DNA of 64,000 bases from Rhodobiaceae bacterium UBA4490 (GTDB lineage: Bacteria > Pseudomonadota > Alphaproteobacteria > Parvibaculales > Parvibaculaceae), in contig DGNO01000002.1 in NCBI GenBank assembly GCA_002389665.1, positions 629,624-693,623 of the forward strand, read 5' to 3'. The position numbers and the translations under genes were made by a program. Below the pieces are notes generated by a model. The model did no database searches. It saw nothing but the letters and a program-made list of their open reading frames with translations, and had not been told where the DNA came from. This document shows positions 15,897 through 24,530 of the stretch, in pieces (position 1 is the first letter of the stretch; every line of letters begins with the position of its first letter).

Positions 15897-16379
15897 ATGC
15901 GGATAAGAAAAGCCGAAACGGCGGATAAAGCAGCCATCTGGAAAATTCTCGAGCCTATGATCCGGGAGGGTGAAACCTTTCCCCTGCCCCGGAACATGAC
16001 CGAGTGGGAAGCGCTGGAATATTGGTTCGGCAAAGGCGCCTCGGTTTTCGTCGCCGAGGAAGAGGGAAACATTCTCGGCACCTATCACCTCACGCCCAAC
16101 CAGCCGGGCGGTGGCAGCCATGTCGCCAATGGCGGCTATGTGACGGCGCCTGAGGCGCGCGGGCGCGGCATTGCCCGGGCCATGTGCCTGCATTCTTTCG
16201 ATATGGCCAAGACGCTCGGCTACCGCGCCATGCAATACAACCTCGTGGTGAGCACGAACGAAGCCGCCGTTCATCTCTGGCAGGATTGCGGCATGAAACT
16301 GATCGGCCGCCTGCCCGGCGCTTTTCATCACCCTGAGAAAGGCGATGTGGACGCGCTCGTCATGTACCGCACGCTCTAA
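15897..16379 (+). CDS. GNAT family N-acetyltransferase
   Basis: A 160-residue acetyl-CoA-dependent acyltransferase. The N-terminal strand-helix MRIRKAETADKAAIWKIL, the acetyl-CoA pyrophosphate loop APEARGRGIARAMC (motif A, Q/RxxGxA type) and the C-terminal NEAAVHLWQDCGMKLIGRLPGAFHHPEKG are visible. The end resembles acetyltransferases of the L-phosphinothricin/amine-acting kind, but the substrate cannot be read off. The ATG at 15897 starts the conserved domain, with ACGGGGAGTGAG ahead. A strong terminator hairpin 71 bases upstream may attenuate its expression. Confidence 0.9.
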   Translation: MRIRKAETADKAAIWKILEPMIREGETFPLPRNMTEWEALEYWFGKGASVFVAEEEGNILGTYHLTPNQPGGGSHVANGGYVTAPEARGRGIARAMCLHSFDMAKTLGYRAMQYNLVVSTNEAAVHLWQDCGMKLIGRLPGAFHHPEKGDVDALVMYRTL

Positions 16380-16382
16380 ATG

Positions 16383-16403
16383 AAAAAGGGAGCCGAAGCT
16401 CCC
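16383..16403 (-). terminator. Terminator of the NDH-2-like flavoprotein gene
   Basis: The stem GGGAGC/GCTCCC with a four-base loop is followed on the minus strand by TTTTT. On the plus strand the same hairpin is followed by TTCCCCC and may also serve the GNAT gene. Confidence 0.7.
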
Positions 16404-16429
16404 TTCCCCCTGCCGTGATCTTGCAGCAC

Positions 16430-17602
16430 TCAGGCGGCGCGTTGCAGATCCGCCTTCTTTACCTTCGGCCACATATAAAGCGGCAGTTTGAGGCGGCGTT
16501 CGTAAGCGATCGAGCGCCAGGTGAACTTACAGATGAATTCCTTATGACGCGCACCGGCCTTGCCGGTTTTGATCTTGCCGTTCGCGCGGTCGAACTTGTC
16601 CACATACTGAATGATGCCATCTTTACGCCCGAGGCTGATGCAGCGGAAAAGATAGGCGGCGTTATGCGGCTTCGGCGCGCGCCCCTTGACGAGGCGGGCG
16701 ACATTCTCCGCCGCCTGAATACCCATCGGCATCGCCATGGCGCAGGACGCCCGGTAAGGCTCGCCGTCCATACCCGCCACCGCCGAGGCATCGCCCGCCG
16801 CCAGAATTTCCGGATGAGAAAGCGCCTGCAGCGCCTCATTGGTGCGCACACGCCCAGCCTCATCGACGGCAAGGCCGCTGCGCCGGGCAAGATCCGGCAC
16901 GGCGAAGCCCGCGCACCAAAGCAGCGTATCGAACCCGTGCCGCGCCCCGTTGCCAAGCACCAATTCCTTGCCTTCCACCGCGCTGACCCGCGCGCCTTCA
17001 TGCAGCTCGATGCCGAGCCGGTCGAAAGTTTTCAGCACGTAGTCGCGCCCCGGCGCGGAGAAACCAGGATCGAGCAGCGGCGTCAGCAGAGAGACCTTGG
17101 CGCCTTTCACCCGTTCGGCAAATTCCGTCGCCGCCTCGATGGCGGTGAGCCCGCCGCCGACGATGGCGATGCGGCCCGGTTTCGACTTCAGCTTCGCGCG
17201 CAGCCGTTCGGCAGAAGGCAGGTCCGCCAGACTGTCGGCAGCGCCTTCCAGCCCCGGCACCTGATCGTGCGGGATATAACTGCCAAGCGCATAGATCAGA
17301 TAATCGTAAGAGAGCCGCTCCGGCGCGCCCTCGCCCGAGAGCAGAAGCTCGCGCGCATCGGCGCGGATTTCCTCCGCCCGTGCCTGCACGAAAGAAATGC
17401 CGGACTTCGCAAGAAACGGCGCGTAATAATGCTGCTTGAGCCTGTCGCCCGCCGCCGCCTGATGCAGGCGGATGCGCTCGACGAAATGCGGCTTCTCATC
17501 GATCAATGTCAGCTTGATAGGCAACTTCTTTTGCGCCAGCCGCACCGCCGCCATGAGCCCGGCATAACCGCCGCCCAAAATCACTACATGCTTCTCGCTC
17601 AT
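16430..17602 (-). CDS. NDH-2-like FAD/NAD(P)-dependent oxidoreductase
   Basis: A 390-residue two-Rossmann flavoprotein. FAD binds at VVILGGGYAGLMAAVRL (residues 6-22), NAD(P)H at IAIVGGGLTAIEAATEFAE, and the flavin-contact motif PEILAAGDASAVAG is near 290. The layout matches type II NADH dehydrogenase-like and quinone-reducing proteins, which take electrons from NADH to quinone without pumping protons. The C-terminal region (KFTWRSIAYERRLKLPLYMW) could form a membrane-surface helix. The ATG at 17602 has AGGAGAC ahead; nine more codons upstream are not family-like. A separate transcription unit with its own terminator. The actual acceptor is unknown. Confidence 0.88.
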   Translation of the reverse strand: MSEKHVVILGGGYAGLMAAVRLAQKKLPIKLTLIDEKPHFVERIRLHQAAAGDRLKQHYYAPFLAKSGISFVQARAEEIRADARELLLSGEGAPERLSYDYLIYALGSYIPHDQVPGLEGAADSLADLPSAERLRAKLKSKPGRIAIVGGGLTAIEAATEFAERVKGAKVSLLTPLLDPGFSAPGRDYVLKTFDRLGIELHEGARVSAVEGKELVLGNGARHGFDTLLWCAGFAVPDLARRSGLAVDEAGRVRTNEALQALSHPEILAAGDASAVAGMDGEPYRASCAMAMPMGIQAAENVARLVKGRAPKPHNAAYLFRCISLGRKDGIIQYVDKFDRANGKIKTGKAGARHKEFICKFTWRSIAYERRLKLPLYMWPKVKKADLQRAA

Positions 17603-17778
17603 TACCGTCTCCTGATCCCCGTTCCGCAAAACGCGCGTTCGCCGGCGGGCGCATTGCCCGCTCTGGCCTGAAAGACGAAGCGGCGGACAAGTTTGTGACA
17701 GGAAAATCGGAAGCGGCGCAAAAGACGCTGCGCCTCACGCAAAGGTGATGGCAAAGAAAATACGCGAGAGGAGGAAAA

Positions 17779-17853
17779 TGGTGGGCGTGACTGGGATTGA
17801 ACCAGTGACCCCTACGATGTCAACGTAGTGCTCTCCCGCTGAGCTACACGCCC
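17779..17853 (-). tRNA. tRNA-Val (anticodon GAC)
   Basis: Read on the minus strand, the acceptor stem GGGCGTG pairs with CACGCCC. The anticodon arm is CTACG-TTGACAT-CGTAG, giving anticodon GAC for valine. The T arm contains GGTTCAATCCC, and the CCA end is encoded. Total 75 nucleotides. Confidence 0.97.
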
Positions 17854-18029
17854 ACTTGGTCCGGCGGCGGGATGGACCCTGAAAGGTCCGGGCCGGAGCG
17901 CAGGATATATCGAGATTAGACGGCTCTGGCAAGTCTTCCGGCAGGCGGAAGCGGCGCAAAAATGCGCTTTTTCAGGTAAAAGCCCGTCAAAATCCGAAGG
18001 AAGGCGGCAAGCGGCCTGAAGCGCAGCCT

Positions 18030-18392
18030 TTAGGCGGCGGCCATCAGCCGGTCGACCTCATTGACGAGATCGCGCAGATGGAAGGGCTTGGAGAGCACCT
18101 TGGCGTCTTTCGGTGTTTCCCGCTCGCCGGAAAGGGCGACGGCGGCAAAACCGGTGATGAACATGATCTTCATAGTGGGGTCGAGTTCGGCAGCCCGGCG
18201 GGCAAGCTCGATGCCGTCCATTTCCGGCATCACGATATCGGTCAGCAGCAGATCGAAAATGTCGTTCTGCAGCTTGTGGTAGGCGTGATCGCCCTGCCCG
18301 TAGGAAACGACTTCATGACCGGCCTTCTCAAGCGCCTTGGCGAGAAAGCGGCGCATCGATTCATCGTCTTCTGCCAAAAGGATACGTGCCAT
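18030..18392 (-). CDS. cpdR: CpdR-type response regulator (single receiver domain)
   Basis: A 120-residue protein that is just a CheY-like receiver. The acidic pair is EDD near residue 9, the phospho-aspartate is in LLLTDIVMPEMDG near residue 51, the switch threonine is in FITGF, and the lysine is in LSKPFH. The opening ARILLAEDDESMRRFLAKAL and the overall length match CpdR, which in its unphosphorylated state directs ClpXP to degrade cell-cycle proteins in alphaproteobacteria. I chose the ATG at 18392; a long upstream extension of the frame is not family-like. Its kinase relay (CckA/ChpT) is not in this window. The gene is divergent from the N-formylglutamate amidohydrolase gene. Confidence 0.88.
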   Translation of the reverse strand: MARILLAEDDESMRRFLAKALEKAGHEVVSYGQGDHAYHKLQNDIFDLLLTDIVMPEMDGIELARRAAELDPTMKIMFITGFAAVALSGERETPKDAKVLSKPFHLRDLVNEVDRLMAAA

Positions 18393-18667
18393 GAGTTTGC
18401 CTGTTTGCTGCGGAGCGGGCGCAGGGCCCTTGCCCGGCGCCGATTCGCCCCCTTCACCGTCTGCACTCCTTATAGGTTTCCAAGAGTAAACGCCGCGTGA
18501 AGAGTCGCAAAGGGCGTTGTTTTGACTTTTCGCAGCCCCATTTCTCACAAACGGCACTAAGGGCGCCACTGAGGGCTCGCCCTTGGCGCGAGCTATGCTA
18601 AGCTTTTCAGGCAGAGGCCCGGAAAAAGGCGCAAAACCGGGCATATCGGAGCGCGACGCGGGTGGAT

Positions 18668-19642
18668 ATGGATTTCGACGATCTGCCAGACAACAGACCG
18701 CCGGAAGGGCAGATGAGCGAGCCCGGGCCCGCCGTGCATCACACCGCAGGGGATCCGGCGGCATTTGCCCCGCCTTTCGGCGTTTTGCGCCCGCCGCGCC
18801 CGCTCATGCCTTTCGTTTTTTCCTCGCCCCATAGCGGGCGGGTCTATCCGCCCGAATTCATCGCCGCCTCCAAGCTCGACCCGCTAACGCTCCGCCGCTC
18901 GGAGGACAGTTTCGTCGAAGAGATTTTTCAGGGCGCCGCCTCGCTCGGCGCGCCGCTCTTGCACGCGCATTTTCCGCGCGCCTATCTCGATGTGAACCGG
19001 GAGCCTTACGAGCTCGATCCGGCGATGTTCGCCGATCCCCTGCCCCCGCATGTCAATTCCCGCTCGCTCCGGGTGGCAGGCGGGCTCGGCACCGTGGCGC
19101 GCATCGTCACCGAGCAGGCGGAAATCTACCGCCAGCCGCTGACCTTCGCCGAAGTGGACCGGCGCATCCGCCTTCTCTACATGCCCTTCCACGACACGCT
19201 GCGGGACCTTTTGCAGAATGCCTATAGCCATTTCGGCTGCGCCGTTTTGGTGGATTGCCATTCCATGCCCTCCGTCGGCGGGCCGATGGACGGGGACCAG
19301 GGCACGAACCGCCCCGATATCGTGCTGGGGGACCGCTACGGCACCTCCTGCGCCCCGGAGCTGACGGATACGGCGGAGGAGATTCTCACCCGTCTCGGCT
19401 ATTCGGTGATGCGCAACAATCCTTATGCCGGCGGCTTCAACACCGAGCATTACGGGCGCCCGGCCCGCGGCCTTCATGCGCTGCAGATCGAGATCAACCG
19501 CTCGCTTTATATGGATGAAGCGCGCCTGCGCCGGTTGCGGGGCCTGAAACGGCTGCGCGGCGACATGACCACCTTCATGCGCGAGCTCGGCGCCGCCTCG
19601 GCCGACTTCCTGCTCGGCGCGCGCGGGGAAGCCGCCTCCTGA
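18668..19642 (+). CDS. N-formylglutamate amidohydrolase family protein
   Basis: About 324 residues. The family removes formate from N-formyl-L-glutamate, the last step of one histidine-degradation route, and is metal-dependent. Conserved segments are FVFSSPHSGRVYPPEF, RAYLDVNREPYELDP, VLVDCHSMPSVGG, NNPYAGGFNTEHYGRP and ALQIEINRSLYMDE, which carry the expected histidines, acids and arginines. Three starts are possible: GTG 18662, ATG 18668, and ATG 18713, the last with GGAAGG five bases ahead; the domain itself begins near residue 45, so any would work. No hut genes are adjacent, so histidine use is not assured. The neighbour on the other strand is cpdR. Confidence 0.9.
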   Translation: MDFDDLPDNRPPEGQMSEPGPAVHHTAGDPAAFAPPFGVLRPPRPLMPFVFSSPHSGRVYPPEFIAASKLDPLTLRRSEDSFVEEIFQGAASLGAPLLHAHFPRAYLDVNREPYELDPAMFADPLPPHVNSRSLRVAGGLGTVARIVTEQAEIYRQPLTFAEVDRRIRLLYMPFHDTLRDLLQNAYSHFGCAVLVDCHSMPSVGGPMDGDQGTNRPDIVLGDRYGTSCAPELTDTAEEILTRLGYSVMRNNPYAGGFNTEHYGRPARGLHALQIEINRSLYMDEARLRRLRGLKRLRGDMTTFMRELGAASADFLLGARGEAAS

Positions 19643-19696
19643 CCCCAAAGAGCGCTTGAAGAGAGCGCTTATCCCTTCCGAACCTGGCCTTCAGGC

Positions 19697-19797
19697 AAAA
19701 AAAGGGGCCATGCCGAAACCGGCATGGCCCAAGTCTAGGGAGGAAACGCCCAGGAAGGGCTACGGGGCAGAGGAGCTAGGCTCAACCCTGCCGCGCT
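19697..19797 (-). ncRNA. Candidate trans-acting small RNA with CCTCC motifs
   Basis: On the minus strand a roughly 100-nucleotide RNA would end at a strong terminator: GGGCCATGCCG/CGGCATGGCCC (19704-19730) followed by seven T (19697-19703). Upstream in the same RNA are pyrimidine-rich stretches, GCTCCTCTGCC and GTTTCCTCCCTAG, that are complementary to Shine-Dalgarno sequences. Single-stranded CCUCC motifs followed by a Rho-independent terminator are the hallmark of several alphaproteobacterial sRNA families. No minus-strand protein gene precedes the terminator, so it must serve something else. The family name is not assigned. Confidence 0.6.
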
Positions 19798-19803
19798 GAA
19801 TTC

Positions 19804-19831
19804 ATATTGCACCGCAGCGCACAAATTTCAA
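19804..19831 (-). promoter_or_regulatory. Sigma-70-like promoter for the small RNA candidate
   Basis: Read on the minus strand: -35 TTGAAA (19826-19831), a 16-base spacer, then -10 CAATAT (19804-19809). Transcription would start near 19797, about 100 bases ahead of the terminator's T tract. Confidence 0.5.
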
Positions 19832-20102
19832 GAAATTTTTGCTGCACTGCGCATAAATTTCCGAAAAATCGCCCGGCGCCCGCCGAATTCTGACAAACTT
19901 GTGACGGTTTTAGCATTTTTGCACTGCACAATTACCGGCAGTGCGCCAATACCCCTTCCCGAAGTAAGACATTTTTCCGGCCCCGCAGTGCCCCGATAAG
20001 GGCCGGTTAACCGCATTCTGCGACACTTCTTCTTTGAACGGGCCTTTGGGCCGCAATCCACTGCCCCCGCACAGCCAGGCGGGGAAACAGGCGGAAGGCA
20101 GG

Positions 20103-21008
20103 ATGAAGAAAGCACTCGTCACCTCGCTGCTTTGCATGGCCATCGCAAGCTTTGCGCATTCTGCGCGGGCGGATACCGGCGCGCTTTTGCAGAAGCTCGA
20201 CAGCGACTGGTCGCAGTGCCGCTATGCAGCTCAGCAGATGGAGCGCATGAGCGGCATTCCCAAAGGCCTTCTCACCTCTATTTCCATGGTCGAAACCGGC
20301 CGCCGCGCGCCCGGCGGCAAGGTGGAGCCCTGGCCCTGGACCATCAATGTGGAAGGGCGCGGCTATTATTATGCCAGCAAGGCCGAGGCGATCCGCGCCG
20401 TGCGCCGGCTCATGGCCGCAGGCTCGCGCAGCATCGATGTAGGCTGCATGCAGGTCAATCTGCGCTTTCACCCGCGCGCCTTCACCAGCCTTGAAGAAGC
20501 TTTCGATCCGGATGCGAATGTGGCTTATGCCGCTTCTTTCCTCTCGGATCTGCAATCGCGCTCGGGTTCCTGGGATAAGGCGGCCGGGCACTATCATTCC
20601 TATTCGCCGCATCTCAATCAGAAATACAGCGCCCGCATCCAGAAAGTCTGGGCGAGCGAAAAAACCCGCGCGCCTCTGGAAGACCCGCGCTTTGACGTGC
20701 TGCGCCGCGCCGTTCCCGGCATTGCGGCAAGCGAAGAAAAGGGGCCTGCCACCGCTTCCAGCGAGCCTGAAATGCAGGCACCCGGCGCGATCCGGCCGGA
20801 GCTGCGCATCATTCTGCGCGCCTCCCTTGCTCCGGACCATGACGAGAAAGCTGCACCCGGCCCCGCCAAAACGCGCAATACCGTGACCGTTGCCATGCGC
20901 CCTGCGCCGCAGGTTCTTGGCACCGAGGCCTCTATCGTGCGGCAGGAGCCCGAACGGCCCGCTCCGCAGGTGATTTATCCGGCCAATGCCCGCGTCGCGA
21001 TGCGCTAA
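20103..21008 (+). CDS. Lytic transglycosylase (SLT-type) periplasmic enzyme
   Basis: A 301-residue exported peptidoglycan lyase. The signal peptide is MKKALVTSLLCMAIASFAHSARA. The catalytic glutamate lies in LLTSISMVETGRRAPGG (near residue 65), followed by the family segments VGCMQVNLRFHPRAF, DPDANVAYAASFLSDL and GHYHSYSPHLNQKYSARI. After about residue 200 the chain is alanine/proline/glutamate-rich and probably flexible. I use the ATG at 20103, where the signal peptide starts, rather than an upstream TTG. The family cleaves glycan strands between MurNAc and GlcNAc, often to let an envelope machine pass. No secretion or flagellar genes are close, so a general wall role is likely. Confidence 0.9.
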   Translation: MKKALVTSLLCMAIASFAHSARADTGALLQKLDSDWSQCRYAAQQMERMSGIPKGLLTSISMVETGRRAPGGKVEPWPWTINVEGRGYYYASKAEAIRAVRRLMAAGSRSIDVGCMQVNLRFHPRAFTSLEEAFDPDANVAYAASFLSDLQSRSGSWDKAAGHYHSYSPHLNQKYSARIQKVWASEKTRAPLEDPRFDVLRRAVPGIAASEEKGPATASSEPEMQAPGAIRPELRIILRASLAPDHDEKAAPGPAKTRNTVTVAMRPAPQVLGTEASIVRQEPERPAPQVIYPANARVAMR

Positions 21009-21163
21009 CGCTCTGCTAGGCGCGAACACCGGCAGTATTGGCCAGTCTTAAAACGGCAAAAAGATTGGGGCATTGTGCCAAGCCGCCAATTCCTTGATGC
21101 TGAGGGGAATGCTGAGAGCCGCCCCAGCGGAGCGGCAGAACATCTGGCACGGAGCAAAGCGGC

Positions 21164-22726
21164 ATGGAACAGCTTCTCAGCTGGATAAATGCGCCGTTGA
21201 TCGTGGAATCGCTGAATGTGATGGCCGGACTTTTCGTCCTTGCCGTTGGCTTCGGCGTCTTTTCCGTGATCGTTCTTTACATCGCCGACCGCACTCAGAC
21301 GACACACGCCATCAGGCGCAACTATCCCGTCATCGGGCGCTTCCGCTATCTCTTCGAAAATCTAGGCGAATATTTCCGGCAATATTTCTTTGCCATGGAC
21401 CGCGAGGAAATGCCCTTCAACCGCGCGCAGCGGGCCTGGGTTTACCGCGCCGCCAAGGAAGTGGACACGACCGTCGCCTTCGGCTCGACGCGCGATTTGC
21501 GCCCTGCCGGCACGATTTCCTTCGTCAACACCGCCTTTCCGACGCTCGATGCGGATGCGGCCAGCCCCTCACCCATGGTGATCGGCCCCTATTGCCGGCA
21601 TCCATTCGAGGCCCGCTCCTTTTTCAATGTTTCGGGCCTCAGCTACGGGGCGATTTCGAAACCGGCCGTGCGCGCCCTTTCTCTCGGCGCCGCCCGCGCC
21701 GGCTGCTGGCTCAACACGGGCGAAGGCGGGCTGTCTTCCTTCCATCTGGAAGGGGGCGGCGACATCGTCTTTCAGATCGGCACCGCCAAATACGGCGTGC
21801 GCGACCGGGAAGGCAAGATGAGCGATGAAAAGCTTGAAGAGCTTGCCGCGCATGAGAACGTGCGCATGTTCGAGGTGAAGCTGTCGCAAGGGGCGAAACC
21901 GGGCAAAGGCGGTATTCTGCCCGGCCCGAAAGTTTCCGCCGAGATTGCCGCCATTCGCGGCATTGCGATCGGTCAGGATTCGGTCAGCCCCAACCGGCAT
22001 CCGGAGATCGACGATCTGGACGATCTTCTCGACATGCTCTCCCATGTGCGCGAAGTGACGGGCAAGCCCATAGGCTTCAAGCTTGTGCTGGGGGACGGGG
22101 CCTGGCTCGACACGCTTTTCACCGCCATTGCCGAACGCCCCATCGAGGAAGCACCGGATTTCATCACCCTCGACAGCGCCGATGGCGGCACGGGGGCCGC
22201 CCCGCAGCCGCTGATCGATTATATGGGCATGCCGATATGGGAAAGCCTGCCGCTGCTTGTCGATGCGCGCAATGCCCATGGCTTTGAAGACCGCATCCGC
22301 ATCATCGCATCGGGCAAATTGATCAACCCGGGCGATGTGGCCTGGGCGCTGTGCGTGGGCGCTGACTTCGTCAATTGCGCGCGAGGTTTCATGTTCGCGC
22401 TTGGCTGCATTCAAGCGCTTCAATGCAACAAGAACACCTGCCCGACCGGCGTGACGACCCATGACAAACGCCTGCAACGCGGCCTTAACGTGCCGGACAA
22501 ATCCGCCCGTGTGCATCACTATCACGACAAGGTGGTCAACGAGGTTTGCATGATCGCCCATTCCTGCGGGCTGCCCGAGCCGCGCCTCCTGCGCCGGCGC
22601 CATGCGCGCATCACAACGGCAAGCGGCATTTCGCTGCCGCTGAGCGAATATTACGAGCGCTGGAAGAAGGGCGAGGAACCGGCGCTCGACGCGCGCCCCA
22701 GCACGAAATTGCGGGTGCATCAGTAA
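21164..22726 (+). CDS. Membrane-anchored FMN-binding glutamate synthase-family protein
   Basis: A 520-residue protein. Residues 20-42 form a membrane segment (VMAGLFVLAVGFGVFSVIVLYI). The rest is the FMN-binding central domain of glutamate synthase: FNVSGLSYGAISKPAVRAL, NTGEGGLSSFHLEGGG, QGAKPGKGGILPGPKVS, TLDSADGGTGAAPQPL and the [3Fe-4S] segment LGCIQALQCNKNTCPTGV. It has no N-terminal glutaminase domain and no GXGXG C-terminal domain, unlike the 1,577-residue GltB encoded at 46 kb, so it cannot use glutamine in the same way. Such stand-alone proteins are often of unknown substrate. Eighteen bases separate it from the HAD gene that follows. Confidence 0.88.
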   Translation: MEQLLSWINAPLIVESLNVMAGLFVLAVGFGVFSVIVLYIADRTQTTHAIRRNYPVIGRFRYLFENLGEYFRQYFFAMDREEMPFNRAQRAWVYRAAKEVDTTVAFGSTRDLRPAGTISFVNTAFPTLDADAASPSPMVIGPYCRHPFEARSFFNVSGLSYGAISKPAVRALSLGAARAGCWLNTGEGGLSSFHLEGGGDIVFQIGTAKYGVRDREGKMSDEKLEELAAHENVRMFEVKLSQGAKPGKGGILPGPKVSAEIAAIRGIAIGQDSVSPNRHPEIDDLDDLLDMLSHVREVTGKPIGFKLVLGDGAWLDTLFTAIAERPIEEAPDFITLDSADGGTGAAPQPLIDYMGMPIWESLPLLVDARNAHGFEDRIRIIASGKLINPGDVAWALCVGADFVNCARGFMFALGCIQALQCNKNTCPTGVTTHDKRLQRGLNVPDKSARVHHYHDKVVNEVCMIAHSCGLPEPRLLRRRHARITTASGISLPLSEYYERWKKGEEPALDARPSTKLRVHQ

Positions 22727-22744
22727 ACGCGCTATGATCGGGCC

Positions 22745-23494
22745 ATGCTGAACCGCCCGAAAGCCATTCTCTTCGATCTCGACGACACGCTCATCTCCGC
22801 TTATGCGGACCCGGGGCCCGTCTGGCAGGCGCTTTTGAGCGAACATGCCGAGGCGCTTTCCCCGCACGATCCTGAGGAATTGACCGCCCATGTCGGCGCT
22901 TATGCCGCCGAGTTCTGGTCGGACCCGGCCCGGCATAAAACCTGGCGGCTGAAACTTTACGACGCGCGGCGCGAGATTATCCGCGGGGCTTTCGAGCGGA
23001 TGGACATCCTCAAAGGCGATCCGCGCCTTGCCCTTATCGCCAATGATATTGCCGACCGTTATTCAGCCCGGCGCGATGAAGCTATGACGCTTTTCCCCGA
23101 CAGCCACGCGCTGCTCGATCATTTGAAAGAAAAAGGCATCAAGCTCGCGCTCATCACCAATGGGGAAGCGGCGATGCAGCGCGCCAAGGTGGAGCGTTTC
23201 GAGCTCACCCACCGGTTCGATCACATCCAGATCGAAGGGGAAGTCGGCTTCGGCAAACCGGAAGAAGAAGCCTATCACCATGCCCTCGGCGCGCTTGACG
23301 TGCGCGCGGAAGAGACCTGGATGGTGGGCGATAATTACGAATGGGAAGTCATAGCGCCCGCCGCGCTCGGCCTCACCACCATCTGGCATAACAGCCACAA
23401 GGCCGCGCCGCCCGAAGGCAAGCCCGCGCCCCACCACACGCTGGAAGACTTGAGCGGCTTCTGGCCGCTTCTCAAAAAAACCGGCCTTGCCTGA
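22745..23494 (+). CDS. HAD superfamily hydrolase
   Basis: A 249-residue phosphatase-type enzyme with a helical C1 cap. Motif I is ILFDLDDTLISAY (nucleophile D12 and acid D14 by count), motif II ALITNGE, motif III the lysine in FGKPEEEAYHHA, and motif IV MVGDNYEWEV. In motif IV the second acid, usually aspartate, is glutamate here, which may still bind magnesium. Family members dephosphorylate small metabolites such as phosphoglycolate. It probably shares a transcript with the glutamate synthase-like gene, and it converges on the lipid-kinase gene with only six bases between stop codons. Confidence 0.88.
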   Translation: MLNRPKAILFDLDDTLISAYADPGPVWQALLSEHAEALSPHDPEELTAHVGAYAAEFWSDPARHKTWRLKLYDARREIIRGAFERMDILKGDPRLALIANDIADRYSARRDEAMTLFPDSHALLDHLKEKGIKLALITNGEAAMQRAKVERFELTHRFDHIQIEGEVGFGKPEEEAYHHALGALDVRAEETWMVGDNYEWEVIAPAALGLTTIWHNSHKAAPPEGKPAPHHTLEDLSGFWPLLKKTGLA

Positions 23495-23500
23495 GCGGGA

Positions 23501-24391
23501 CTAACGCCCCGCCGCCGGCATGACGAGCCTGAGGAAGCGCGTGCCTTGCGTGACCGTGCGCGGCAGATACCCGCGCTCATCCCCATCGACCTCGACAGGC
23601 ACCCCTTCCGGCCCCAGAAAATCGATATGGCGCGCGCGCCGCACGGTCACGGATTTCAGCGCGCCGGCGCGGCCAAGCCCGAGCGCCAGCAAATAGCCGG
23701 CAAAAGCCAGCCGCCCCGGTTTGCGGAATAAAAAGACATCGAGCCCCGGCCAGGTGATGTCGGCCTCCGGGGCGAGCACGAAGTTGCCCGCATAATGGCG
23801 CGCATTGGTGACGACCGCCCAGGCCGCCTTTTCACGCCGCCCGTCCACCACCAGATCGAGCGGGGCGCCCGGCCCCCGCAGCCATTCGCAAAGGCCGGCC
23901 CAGACAAAGGCGCCCTTGCCGAAACGCCGCTTGAGGCGCGGATCGATGCCATGGACGATGCGCCCGTCGAACCCGGCGCCGACCATCAAAAGAAACAGAT
24001 CACCGTCAATATCTCCCGTACCGATAAGCTGCGCTTCCCCGAAAAGCAGCATATCGGCCACCGCCCGCGCCTTGATCTTAAGACCGATCTCGATGGCAAG
24101 CACATTGGCCGTGCCGAGCGGGATGATACCCATGGGCGTGCCGAAGCCGAGAAGCCCGCGCGCCACTTCGTTGATCGTGCCGTCGCCGCCCGCCGCCACC
24201 ACAACATCCACCTGCCCGCTTGAGGCGGCTCTATAGGCCAGCACGGTGGCATGCCCCGGACCGTTCGTTTCCTCCACGGTCACGGCCGCGCCGTCCTTTT
24301 TTAAAAGCGCCGTCACATATTCGAAAAGCCCGCCATGGCGCGAGCCGGCGGCGGGATTAACCACGATATGGATGGACTTTCGCCGCGACAT
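23501..24391 (-). CDS. Diacylglycerol kinase-like lipid kinase (YegS/DgkB type)
   Basis: A 296-residue soluble lipid kinase. Motifs are HIVVNPAAGSRHGG near the N-terminus, the nucleotide-binding VVAAGGDGTINEVARGL (near residue 70), PLGTANVLAIEIGL, and the two-layer C-terminal part with VGAGFDGRIVHGID and LGPEGVPVEVDGDERGYLP. It would phosphorylate a lipid such as diacylglycerol to phosphatidate. The ATG at 24391 is preferred over a GTG nine bases earlier. It is divergent from the PlcP/Agt-like pair, which would produce and consume diacylglycerol, so all three may handle the same pool. Lipid preference is not shown by sequence. Confidence 0.85.
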   Translation of the reverse strand: MSRRKSIHIVVNPAAGSRHGGLFEYVTALLKKDGAAVTVEETNGPGHATVLAYRAASSGQVDVVVAAGGDGTINEVARGLLGFGTPMGIIPLGTANVLAIEIGLKIKARAVADMLLFGEAQLIGTGDIDGDLFLLMVGAGFDGRIVHGIDPRLKRRFGKGAFVWAGLCEWLRGPGAPLDLVVDGRREKAAWAVVTNARHYAGNFVLAPEADITWPGLDVFLFRKPGRLAFAGYLLALGLGRAGALKSVTVRRARHIDFLGPEGVPVEVDGDERGYLPRTVTQGTRFLRLVMPAAGR

Positions 24392-24509
24392 GATCCGCAC
24401 CCGGATTGAAAGCTACACAAATGTCTCACGCATCCGACACAAAATAGTCACGCCCAAATCCGACCATAGCCTTATCGAATCGGGCAGCGCCTGGCGCGGG
24501 ACCCGGTCA

Positions 24510-24530
24510 TCATATCGACTGGATATATGA
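24510..24530. promoter_or_regulatory. Inverted repeat directly ahead of the PlcP-like gene
   Basis: TCATAT and ATATGA arms are nine bases apart, with a second overlapping pair ATATC/GATAT inside. It also contains TATAT, a possible -10. It lies 8 bases before the ATG at 24538; if it is a promoter, translation more likely starts further down. It does not look like a PhoB box. Confidence 0.4.

Larger units (their letters stand above)
19643..20102. other. 460-base gap holding a small RNA candidate
   Basis: No protein gene is credible here on either strand. The gap is more AT-rich than its surroundings (for example around 19820-19870). Its left half holds a minus-strand promoter-RNA-terminator arrangement; the right half is presumably the promoter region of the transglycosylase gene, in which I see no clear motif. 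Confidence 0.6.

Noticed and set aside
17735..17959. A 74-codon minus-strand frame across the tRNA-Val gene
   Set aside because: Most of it is the tRNA read as protein (the GVTGSIPVTPT-type string is a well-known artefact).
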